DNA of 64,000 bases from Teretinema sp942493045 (lineage in GTDB: Bacteria > Spirochaetota > Spirochaetia > Treponematales > Treponemataceae). Position numbers and translations under genes: made by a program. The stretch covers positions 1,302,001 through 1,366,000 of the forward strand of contig OW818665.1 in the NCBI GenBank assembly GCA_942493045.1. Reading direction: 5' to 3'. Below, piece by piece: positions 43,101-49,466 of this stretch (position 1 is its first letter; each line of letters opens with the position of its first letter). Below the pieces are notes generated by a model, which was not told the DNA's origin, did no database searches, and saw nothing but the letters and a program-made list of their open reading frames with translations.

Positions 43101-43240
43101 GCAGTATCGGTATTTCCATCTACGAGTCCGGCAAACCCGCCAGCGTCGACGAGTTGATCGAGCAAGCCGACAAAGCCCTCTACCAAGCCAAAAACGCCGG
43201 CAAAGGCGTCTTCCGTTTTTTTGGTGAAGCACAGGGGTAA
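40103..43240 (+). CDS. Degenerate ATPase / TPR / GAF-like / GGDEF diguanylate cyclase
   Basis: The ~1045-aa protein resembles MalT/STAND-like regulators: an N-terminal ATPase-like region whose P-loop is lost (AEIPEGKRGKAAFW where G-x4-GK[ST] is expected), a TPR-rich middle (for example RAYNGVGYLCFTLGRFKTSLTYFEKSLELLEP), a small sensor-like region (about 720-850), and a GGDEF domain with RFGGDEFIMLLP (945-949) and an upstream RxxD inhibitory site (RNLD, 936-939). It should make c-di-GMP with product feedback. No signal peptide or membrane helix is seen. I choose ATG 40103 since GGAGG lies five bases before it; 40088 and 40100 are alternatives. Confidence 0.87.
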   Translation: MQLQETVRAAFQAQQAAGKTGFYFLRAEIPEGKRGKAAFWNELTATANPLCQTTYKADDSIHPYYPLLNLIRDRYQELTADAQRAVLASVKVHHRHRHIFHDWLETGIADREDDLFRAPAEIEWERGLLFQSLTDLTNRLWTAENAPILVLENFELAGLSIVNLLLWMIEQGSFSPLRFICVFNRDSNMVSHWSAEFRQRFFSQIEAHDIIQHYPADIPMESDPNILPEHKTDLLTDIALSRCFMAYEEINAFSNLSALSPHQAIRAGYTVGLIHIMTSDIKKALIFLAKALETARQAGDEAMIARINAATALSHSRSSNFPAIEKHMLIARKTAQENGDRNLSLTMEYMRFMVHESYTANPANWTEMNLMIDQLKAAGLTDQLLDLKSNISYYESCIANTGWENAYREAVESLALAESIDNLFQASKLHHVVAFLCQMENRGDEAIRHFDQCIAIRRKIGTIDELVRAYNGVGYLCFTLGRFKTSLTYFEKSLELLEPQKTYTETCLTLFNIVNIYFFTGCFAGAQDVMERILIVLNNLNLESLPFHSHRKLFSFAGCAAYLCNQKTLALDYWNAALKTADDKQTGAIFPLLCSFTARTMNDTAAAEQNLAAALEKATEDKQLYFIIFLLLIRACFLRDQGSVTPAEADFNEARDRIEAGGLSEQRDLLEYLRAGGNWKDYQPILNLDGRIRMVSMGLADSARQEAANLSLIKKLSDISFLKDFQDTITRDLEEKELFQESLHLLKRNFSFSGIHFIENRLAPKLTEGSPAKRQVPSSWFWTRLFGTEGKAETVMTTDPSGSLMAYPFRYNPERGLWAVLTTSASKNGMSPEELEIVRVALTHMDLTLDLHRAKEALKAAASRDNLTGAYSRQEFINRVEGERQRLTRYATESNNSFAIVFMDLDNFKQYNDNFGHPAGDYILQSFARLAQTCLRNLDSLGRFGGDEFIMLLPATGRAGAKRVAARILDAVSMAKGFQDELARELGYQVSIPEESLLNCSIGISIYESGKPASVDELIEQADKALYQAKNAGKGVFRFFGEAQG

Positions 43241-43921
43241 ACGAGAAAAATCCACAAGGGGGGGAGCATATCTATTCACCGGGTTGTTTTAGAACTATTT
43301 TTTGTGTGGAATAGTTAGCTGAACTCATGAGCGGGTTTACTGGCGCTCCGGCATCCGGCGCGGGGCCGGTCCTTCGGCTTAGTCAAAGATTTTACTTCCT
43401 GTAAAACCTTTGACATTGAAGAGCGGCAAAGCCGTTCTTCAAGTGGCTTAATTGCGCCATCCCTGGCGCATAGAACGCCGAATTGCCTCAGGGCCCGGCT
43501 TCCCGCGCCGGCTGCTCGAGGTTTTCCGGTTCACCGCTCATGAGCACTTTCTGACATGCCACACAAAAGCAGTTACTAAGGATCCGGGGACTGTATACTC
43601 CGTCTGTTTCAGTTTAACGCTGCGCGGCTCCCCCACGCTGCGAAATCCTCACGGCCGCGTTGCGGCCGCTCCGGGTTTCTCCGCTTCCCCAACTCAGACA
43701 TAAAGAGTCTGAGTATGCTGTTAAAACCGCTTATGGAAGCGCTGTGGGGCTGGCGCGCAATAAAAAAATGGTTCAACCTGACACAACGACACGGAGTCAG
43801 AAAATTCTTTTTTCTCACGAGGTCGTTCTGCAAGTTAACCCATGCTTTTCTTGACTTTTGGAATATCAATCTCAATAATCATATTTGACATTTCTATCAA
43901 TGATATTGCAAATCATATTCA
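43241..43921. other. 681-bp gene-free block rich in inverted repeats
   Basis: No frame here looks like a real protein on either strand; short frames are Arg/Pro/Ser-rich and shadow hairpin arms. The left part holds the large branched element described separately. To its right are at least three further perfect hairpins or inverted pairs: 43652-43668 (7-bp stem, GTT loop), 43692-43714 (8-bp stem, 7-base loop) and AACGAC/GTCGTT arms inside 43770-43841. Composition becomes AT-rich after about 43850. This is the only gap over 300 bases in the window. Confidence 0.75.
43300..43568. other. About 270-bp multi-branched inverted-repeat element
   Basis: Nested arms close a long imperfect stem: TTTTGTGTGG (43300-43309) with 43559-43568, CTCATGAGCGG (43324-43334) with 43534-43544, and CCGGCGCGGG (43355-43364) with 43502-43511, all perfect. 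Inside are three consecutive hairpins: 43382-43414 (7+6 bp), 43416-43442 (12 bp with one G-T, AAA loop) and 43453-43470 (perfect 7 bp, 4-base loop). The layout is a long stalk topped by a three-armed junction. It could be a structured RNA, a MITE-like mobile palindrome or a DNA cruciform; no target-site duplication was seen. Confidence 0.7.
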
Positions 43922-44353
43922 TTAGAAATCAATAGAACCTGGTACTAATAGTACTGTACTTCCATATAAACGAGCTACACTATTAGCTTGCCCAGAAAAA
44001 ATCTTGCAGTCGAGATATAAAGTAATTTGATCATTATTAAATTTTATATAACCGAAATATTCATTTCCCCAATTATCAATACCTTTGAACTCATATTTAC
44101 CTTCGTGTATAATTGCTGAAGTATTTATTACTAACACTTGAGAAAACGGAGTCATATCTTTGATCAAAGAAAAGGATAGATTTGTATTTGTTAGTCGATC
44201 TATTGTCACCTGAGTCATAACTACGCCCATTGCTTCTTGAGCATCACCCCATGAAACAACTGAAAAGAACTTTTGTCCCTCCGCAACCGAAGGACTTGTG
44301 TTGCATGAAATGATTGCGAAGAAAAAAAACATGACTACGATATAGTTTTTCAT
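43922..44353 (-). CDS. Small AT-rich lipoprotein of unknown function
   Basis: The 143-aa product has a signal peptide with lipobox FAIISC and then a beta-rich domain (WGNEYFGYIKFNNDQITLYLDCKIF). No family was recognised. The DNA is strikingly AT-rich compared with all neighbours and uses many A/T-ending codons, which points to acquisition by transfer. It lies between the hairpin block and the nuclease remnant, with no operon partner. Confidence 0.65.
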   Translation of the reverse strand: MKNYIVVMFFFFAIISCNTSPSVAEGQKFFSVVSWGDAQEAMGVVMTQVTIDRLTNTNLSFSLIKDMTPFSQVLVINTSAIIHEGKYEFKGIDNWGNEYFGYIKFNNDQITLYLDCKIFSGQANSVARLYGSTVLLVPGSIDF

Positions 44354-44489
44354 TTGTTAACCTCACTATTCTTCTAGTGTAGTGTTTATCCGATTAGGTA
44401 CTTGTCGCAATAAATTTGCTTCCTGTGTTCTTCTATCAGTATAATCTGTCATACCCTAAACAAGTTCATTATTTTCTCGGGAATCCCAT

Positions 44490-44840
44490 TTGGACAAAAT
44501 TGGTACCCTAATGAAAATAATACTGTTTGTGCTTGATCTACTAACGAACCTCAGCGCCCATAACCTGTCTCAACGGGAAGGTATTCTGGATGTCAAGGCA
44601 GTGGATGCTAAAGGACGTAATTATGACATCGAGATTCAGGTTTTATTCCAATCTATTAGAAAAATGGTTATTTTTTTAATAAAGGAAATCAAGAATCCGG
44701 AGGACCCGATGATAAAGGAAATCACCTCAAATACACCAGAGTTGAAACGCGCTGAGCAGGCCATGAAAGCCACCGGTATTGATCCGCAGCAAATTGAAAA
44801 GCTCACCGGTCTGACCCTGAACGAAACAGAAACACTGTAA
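44490..44840 (+). pseudogene. Remnant of an Rpn / T_den_put_tspse PD-(D/E)XK nuclease gene
   Basis: The 116-codon frame contains the family core GILDVKAVDAKGRNYDIEIQ, including the Asp and the E-x-Q of the PD-(D/E)XK active site, but then jumps straight into a charged C-terminal helix (ELKRAEQAMKATG). Full-length members are near 300 residues, so most of the N-terminal and central region is missing. The start is a TTG without a ribosome binding site. It is probably a decayed recombination-promoting nuclease (transposase-related), common in treponemes. Confidence 0.65.
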
Positions 44841-44866
44841 AGGGAACGAGGGGGTGCCGTAAAAGC

Positions 44867-44902
44867 AAAAAAAGCCGAACCATTTTTGGTTCGGCTTTTT
44901 TT
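44867..44902. terminator. Bidirectional terminator between the nuclease remnant and pgk
   Basis: A perfect 10-bp stem AGCCGAACCA/TGGTTCGGCT with TTTT loop is flanked by A7 on one side and T7 on the other, so it can end transcripts from both directions. Confidence 0.9.
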
Positions 44903-44912
44903 CTTTGGAGGC

Positions 44913-44930
44913 AGGGGGAGACTTCCCCCT
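44913..44930. repeat. G/C hairpin downstream of pgk
   Basis: A perfect 7-bp stem AGGGGGA/TCCCCCT with a 4-base loop lies between the terminator and the larger pgk 3' hairpins. Confidence 0.6.
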
Positions 44931-44954
44931 CCTGAAAATTCTTAATTTCAAGCA

Positions 44955-45034
44955 GATTCTAAAACGGTGGAGAATTTTCGCGCAGGCGAAAATTCTCCGG
45001 TTTTGGAATCGAGGTTTACCTTGATTCCAAAACC
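44955..45034 (-). other. Overlapping alternative hairpins across the pgk stop codon
   Basis: GGTTTTGGAATC at 44999-45010 pairs perfectly over 12 bp with 45023-45034, enclosing the pgk TAA in the loop. The same segment can instead pair with 44955-44965 as an extension of a perfect 13-bp hairpin (44969-44998, GGAGAATTTTCGC arm). The two folds exclude each other. Confidence 0.65.
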
Positions 45035-46275
45035 GAGATTCCAGGCAGGGTCTGGCCTTCGAGGAATTCGAGGCTGGCGCCGCCGCCGGTGGAGACGTGG
45101 CTCATTTTGTCGGCCAGGTTGAACTTGTTGACGGCCGCGACGGAGTCTCCGCCGCCGACGACGCTGATGGCGCCTGCGGCGGTGGCTTCGGCAACCAGGT
45201 AGGCTACGGCGGAGGTGCCGGCGGCAAAGGCTGCGAACTCGAAGACGCCGACCGGGCCGTTCCAGACGATGGACTTGGAGGCCAGGATGGTTTCCTTGTA
45301 GATGGCGACGGTCTTGGGACCGACGTCCATACCCATCAGGTTGGCAGGGATATCCAGGCCGTCTACGGTTACGGCCTTGGCGTCGGGAGCGAAGGTTTCG
45401 GAACAGACGTGGTCAACGGGCAGAATGATCTTGACGCCCTTGGCGGCAGCCGCGGAGAGCAGGCTCTTGGCGGTGTCGATAAAATCATCTTCAACCAGGG
45501 ACTTGCCGATGGTGTGGCCCTGGGCTTTCAGGAAGGTGTAAGCCATGCCACCGCCGATAATCAGGGCGGAGGCGTTTTTGAGCAGGCTTTCCAGAACGGC
45601 GATCTTGGAAGAAACCTTGGCGCCGCCGATAATGGCGGTCATCGGCTTGGGAGGATTGGTAACCATCGGCTCGAGGTACTTGACCTCTTTTTCCATCAGG
45701 AAGCCGCCGACCTTGACCTTCATGTACTTGGCGATGGTGGCGGTGGAAGCGTGGGCGCGGTGGGCGGTGCCGAAGGCGTCATTGACATAGACGTCACCGT
45801 AGGTGGCCAGTTCTTTGGCCAGCGGTTCCTGTCCGGCTTCGTCCTTGGCGGTTTCTTCCTTGTGGAAGCGGGTGTTCTCGAGCATCAAAACCGATCCGGC
45901 CGGAAGGCTGGCGATCTTGGCTTTCTGGCCGAAGCAGGAGTCGGCAAAGGCCACCGGCGTGCCGAGCTTGGCGGCGAGGTAGTCGGCTACCGGTTTGAGG
46001 CGGTGCTTGCCGGCGATATATTTATCCATGTCAAAAGCCTTGCCGTCTTTCTCGGCCTTTTCCTGGGCTTTTTTGGAATCTTTGGAAGGATCGCCGAGGT
46101 GGCTCATCAAAACGAGGGAGGCCGGTCCCTGTTCAAGAATGTATTTAATGGTGGGCAGGGCGGCGGTAATGCGGGTGTCGTCCTGGACAACTCCGTCCTT
46201 CATCGGTACGTTGAAGTCGACGCGCATGATCACGCGCTGGCCTTTCAGGGCAATGTCTTTAACAGTTTTAATCAT
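45016..46275 (-). CDS. pgk: Phosphoglycerate kinase
   Basis: The 419-aa protein is of normal length, with RVIMRVDFNVPMKDG, LMSHLGDPS, ENTRFHKEE, GGAKVSSKI and the C-terminal VVGGGDSVAAVNKF. It transfers phosphate from 1,3-bisphosphoglycerate to ADP. GGAGGA precedes the ATG in an AT-rich leader of about 40 bases. It appears monocistronic, with its own promoter and complex 3' structures. Confidence 0.97.
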   Translation of the reverse strand: MIKTVKDIALKGQRVIMRVDFNVPMKDGVVQDDTRITAALPTIKYILEQGPASLVLMSHLGDPSKDSKKAQEKAEKDGKAFDMDKYIAGKHRLKPVADYLAAKLGTPVAFADSCFGQKAKIASLPAGSVLMLENTRFHKEETAKDEAGQEPLAKELATYGDVYVNDAFGTAHRAHASTATIAKYMKVKVGGFLMEKEVKYLEPMVTNPPKPMTAIIGGAKVSSKIAVLESLLKNASALIIGGGMAYTFLKAQGHTIGKSLVEDDFIDTAKSLLSAAAAKGVKIILPVDHVCSETFAPDAKAVTVDGLDIPANLMGMDVGPKTVAIYKETILASKSIVWNGPVGVFEFAAFAAGTSAVAYLVAEATAAGAISVVGGGDSVAAVNKFNLADKMSHVSTGGGASLEFLEGQTLPGISVLESR

Positions 46276-46323
46276 AAAAATCCTCCTGGAATAAATCGAA
46301 CTTTAGTTAGTTTAATCTATAAA

Positions 46324-46352
46324 AATATAACAATTAAAAAAGAACTGTGCAA
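46324..46352 (-). promoter_or_regulatory. Promoter of pgk
   Basis: On the minus strand TTGCAC, 17 bases, TATATT: the same boxes and spacing as the secG promoter. Confidence 0.6.
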
Positions 46353-46387
46353 GACAGGGCGGTTTCGCAGAGCGCAGGTGTGGGCAA

Positions 46388-46432
46388 ACCTGGTTGGCCC
46401 GCGACCTGTTTGCCCGAACCTAGTTGGCCCGC
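46388..46432 (-). repeat. Three 15-bp direct repeats across the thioredoxin-reductase-like gene stop codon
   Basis: On the minus strand the unit CGGGC(C/A)AAC(T/C)AGGT(T/C) recurs at 46432, 46417 and 46402. The gene's TAG stop lies in the first copy; in the third copy the same place reads CAG. Confidence 0.6.
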
Positions 46433-47283
46433 ATCGCCGAGATCATGTGCTTGGCGGCCAGGGCTCCGTCCGAGACGGATTTGGCGATCTGCAGGTATCC
46501 GCCGATGCAGTCGCCGGCGGCCCAGATTCCTGGCAGGTTGGTGGCGAACTCGCGGTTTACGGCGATGTCGGTGCCCTTCAGTTCCAGCCCCAGCTTGGCG
46601 GCGAAATCGGCGGCTCCGGCGGTGCCGAGAGCTACGAAGGCTCCGTCCAGGCGATGCTCTACCCCGTCGGCGGTTTTTATGGCTTCCAGGCGCTCGCTGC
46701 CGATAAACTCGCTGATTTTATCGGATACCATTTTTGTTCCGGCCGGAATACGGGCGGAAACAGCGGGCTCGCCGTTGGTAAACAATTTTATGTCGCTGGT
46801 AAAGGCGGTCAGCTCATGAAGTTCGGAAGCGGCAAAATCGCCGGCGCCGATCAGCGCGAGTTTTTTGCCCCGGTAAAAAAAGCCGTCGCAGGTGGCGCAA
46901 AAACTGATGCCCCGGCCGCGCAATTCGTCAAAACCGGGTGCCTTGATATGATGGCGGGCTTTGCCGGTCGCCAGCAGAATGGTGCGCGCCGAATACTCGG
47001 CGGTGGCGGTTTTAACCACGAAGCCGTCGGCGATTTCGATGCTCACAGCCTCATCGGTCAGGATTTCGGCGCCGATGCGCGCAGCCTGGGCAATGCCGGC
47101 GTCCACCAGGGCGCTACCGGAAACCGGGTCGGCGAAGCCGTAATAATTATCTATCAACTCGGCCCGTTCCAGTGAACCGCGACCCTTTCCGATCACCAAG
47201 ACTTTAAAGCCGGCGCGCACAATATACAGCGCGGCCGAGATTCCGGCCGGCCCTTTTCCGATGATAATGGTATCGTATGTCAT
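46420..47283 (-). CDS. Thioredoxin-reductase-like FAD/NAD(P) oxidoreductase
   Basis: The 287-aa protein has the FAD loop IIIGKGPAGISAALY, the redox pair in FCATCDG, a second nucleotide loop ALIGAGDFAASELHEL and GIWAAGDCIGGYLQIAKSVSDG. The second loop lacks the canonical GGGxxA (GAGDFA), and the chain is about 20-30 residues shorter than typical TrxB. It probably reduces thioredoxin or a related partner, but the electron donor is uncertain. No clear ribosome binding site is seen. Confidence 0.82.
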   Translation of the reverse strand: MTYDTIIIGKGPAGISAALYIVRAGFKVLVIGKGRGSLERAELIDNYYGFADPVSGSALVDAGIAQAARIGAEILTDEAVSIEIADGFVVKTATAEYSARTILLATGKARHHIKAPGFDELRGRGISFCATCDGFFYRGKKLALIGAGDFAASELHELTAFTSDIKLFTNGEPAVSARIPAGTKMVSDKISEFIGSERLEAIKTADGVEHRLDGAFVALGTAGAADFAAKLGLELKGTDIAVNREFATNLPGIWAAGDCIGGYLQIAKSVSDGALAAKHMISAMRAN

Positions 47284-47367
47284 TATACTAATGTCCGAAA
47301 AAACCGGGAAAAAGTAAAGGGGGCGAAAACGGGAAAAGGTTGCCTTTTCAGAGGTGTTTGATCGTGT

Positions 47368-48381
47368 TTAGCGGGACCCCGCGGAAACGCATGCCGCAGA
47401 CTCTTCAGCGCGGCAAACCTGGTTACGCCCGTTTTGCTTAGCCCGGTACAGAGCCTTATCGGCAGCGTCAAACAGAGCGCTGACGGTTGCGGCGTCATCC
47501 GGGCAGGCGGCCGCCCCGACGCTGATGGTCAGGGCTACCCGTTCGGAGGCGTTGCCGCGGCCTTTTCTAAAAACCAGATACAAAGAGGCGATTTCCTGCT
47601 GCAGCCGGCAGGCCAGGTCTACGGCCGATTCGATCCCCCGATCCGGCAGAAAAATGGCGAATTCATCGCCGGAAAGTCGCGAAGGAATACAGTTTTCACC
47701 GACTATGCGGGCAATAGTCGCGCCGGCGTTGGTTATCACCGCGTCCCCGGCCAGAGTGCCGTATTCCAGATTGATATCCCGGAACTTGTCAAAATCGATC
47801 ATCAACAGCGAGCAGCGGCGCCCGTCGCTGAAACCGCGCGAAAACCGGGCGTGAATGGTCTCTTCGAGAAAACGACGGTTGAACAGACCAGACAGGTCAT
47901 CGCTGACCGCCCGGCGCCGGGCAATTTCGCCCCAGCGCACCATATCATCGAGGAAGACACTGGCTTTGGCGAGTCGCTCGATCATTACCGTAGCCATGGA
48001 GCGCAACAGTTTTACGCCCAGCATCGGGTAATCCCAGACCATCCGGAAAAAATTAAGGCCGGATAAAACCAGGATTTTAGAATCGGTCAGCGCGTAACAG
48101 GTAGTCGTGCGGCGCTCGCCTTCCACGAGAGCCATTTCTCCGAACAGGCTGCCCTTGACCAGGGGCTTCTGCTCCTGACGCCGTCCGTCAGTGCTGATGC
48201 TGTATTGCCCGATCTTACCGGAGCTGACAATGTACAATTCCGAGCCGGCGTCCCCTTCCCTGAACAGCACGCTGCCCCGGGAATACAGCCGCGGCTCAAG
48301 AAATTCCGCAACGGCTTCCAGTTCCAATGTGCTCATTTTGGACAGCACGGGAATATTTTTGATGAAGTCACTTTTTTTCAT
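47368..48381 (-). CDS. Cyclic-nucleotide-binding domain plus GGDEF (SGDEF) protein
   Basis: The 337-aa protein has a cNMP/Crp-type N-terminal domain (GSVLFREGDAGSELYIVSSGKI, GSLFGEMALVEGERRTTT) and a GGDEF domain with LLMIDFDKFRDIN and RLSGDEFAIFLP. SGDEF variants can be active, and the metal-binding Asp is kept. It probably makes c-di-GMP in response to a cyclic nucleotide or a related ligand. ATG 48381 is preceded by GGGAGG and overlaps the upstream paralogue by 14 bases. Confidence 0.88.
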   Translation of the reverse strand: MKKSDFIKNIPVLSKMSTLELEAVAEFLEPRLYSRGSVLFREGDAGSELYIVSSGKIGQYSISTDGRRQEQKPLVKGSLFGEMALVEGERRTTTCYALTDSKILVLSGLNFFRMVWDYPMLGVKLLRSMATVMIERLAKASVFLDDMVRWGEIARRRAVSDDLSGLFNRRFLEETIHARFSRGFSDGRRCSLLMIDFDKFRDINLEYGTLAGDAVITNAGATIARIVGENCIPSRLSGDEFAIFLPDRGIESAVDLACRLQQEIASLYLVFRKGRGNASERVALTISVGAAACPDDAATVSALFDAADKALYRAKQNGRNQVCRAEESAACVSAGSR

Positions 48382-49381
48382 CAAGCGCCTCCCGCAGCAG
48401 CACAATCCGGTTTCCGCCGGCTTTCCAAAGATCCTGCATCATCTGATTGGTCTGATCGGCCACCCAGTTCCAGTTTTCATTATCCTCCGGCCAGATACCG
48501 ATTGCCATACTGGCCGTAAAAACCAAGCCCTCGGCAGTACCGTCTTTCGGCAGTAGCGCCGGGAAGGCTTTGGAGACGCGCGCGGCGATGAAGCGGGCCA
48601 CCTCCAGGTCCGTTTCCGGCAGTATCAGGCACATCTCGTTGCTGCGCAGCCGCACCGCCCAACCGTGCGGGGAGAGCCGGGTTTCCTTGATCAACAGCTC
48701 CGCCAGTTTTTCCAGTACCAGATCTCCGGCGGCATGACCGAGTTGATCATTGAGTTCCTTAAAGCGGTCCGGTTTTACCATCAGTACCGCTACCGTTCCG
48801 GAGAGCAGATGCGGCAGCTCGGAATCCATGTAATACTTATTCCATAACCCGGTCGGAGGATCAGTGTAGATCTGTTTGCGGAGTTCCCTGATCCAGGGCC
48901 GGTTCTCGGCTATCAGCTGATTGGTGGAACGCAGGCGCGAAGCGATCATTGTAATGGAGCGCAGCAGAATGCGGGACGCGGTATCGGGCTTCTCGTCGGC
49001 AATACGGTCAAAGGTCAAACCCTCGCCGGGAAACACCAGCAGCTCGGTCTTTTCCAGAGTTACGGCCGTGGCATTATAAAGGCCGTTAATTACGAAATGG
49101 AAGTCACCGAAGACATCACCCGCGACATACCGGGCCAGCTCGAACTGATCGCCTTCAGGGGTTTTAGTGGTAATGGAAACAGAGCCGGAGCGCACGATAA
49201 AAAAATGAACGGCGGCCTCACCGGCTGAAAACAGGACGGTATTCTGGGCCGCGTTCAGCGAGCCAGTGCGCGAGGACACATAGGCGATGTCATCATCCAG
49301 CAAACCGGAAAACAATTCCACGCCGGCGAGCATTAAGCGAGTGTCACTCTCGGATTTACTTAGCTGTTGTCCCCTGGCCAC
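48368..49381 (-). CDS. Cyclic-nucleotide-binding domain plus degenerate GGDEF protein
   Basis: The 337-aa protein is a diverged paralogue of its downstream neighbour. The cNMP fold is recognisable (NTVLFSAGEAAVHFFIVRSGSV, GDVFGDFHFVING). The GGDEF half aligns (TGLWNKYYM, DRFKELNDQLGHAAGD), but the active motif is RSNEM and the metal Asp of D-x-D is Lys, so it should not synthesise c-di-GMP. Inference: a regulator or partner of the overlapping active copy. Confidence 0.85.
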   Translation of the reverse strand: MARGQQLSKSESDTRLMLAGVELFSGLLDDDIAYVSSRTGSLNAAQNTVLFSAGEAAVHFFIVRSGSVSITTKTPEGDQFELARYVAGDVFGDFHFVINGLYNATAVTLEKTELLVFPGEGLTFDRIADEKPDTASRILLRSITMIASRLRSTNQLIAENRPWIRELRKQIYTDPPTGLWNKYYMDSELPHLLSGTVAVLMVKPDRFKELNDQLGHAAGDLVLEKLAELLIKETRLSPHGWAVRLRSNEMCLILPETDLEVARFIAARVSKAFPALLPKDGTAEGLVFTASMAIGIWPEDNENWNWVADQTNQMMQDLWKAGGNRIVLLREALDEKK

Positions 49382-49466
49382 GCTCTCTCCTGATGGTGCC
49401 GCCGGGATACGGAATTAACGGCGCCAGTGTGTTTACCAGCATAGATTATACGACATATTTTCAGTT

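Noticed and set aside
43300..43568. Large element considered as an integron attC site
   Set aside because: Neither end carries RYYYAAC/GTTRRRY core sites, and the three-armed top is not attC-like.
43300..43568. Large element considered as an insertion sequence
   Set aside because: It encodes no transposase, and the bases flanking the outer arms show no target-site duplication; a non-autonomous element remains possible.
43609..43875. An 88-codon minus-strand frame in the gene-free block
   Set aside because: Runs through hairpin arms and an abrupt composition change, with Arg-rich non-protein-like sequence.
46408..46415. GGGCAAAC...GTTTGCCC inverted repeat as a terminator of the thioredoxin-reductase-like gene
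   Set aside because: The loop is long and no T-run follows; better explained by the 15-bp direct repeats.
45097..47175. A 692-codon open frame on the plus strand opposite pgk and the thioredoxin-reductase-like gene
   Set aside because: It is antisense to two clear genes, is extremely Gly-rich and crosses the pgk promoter; it is a by-product of G+C-rich codon use.
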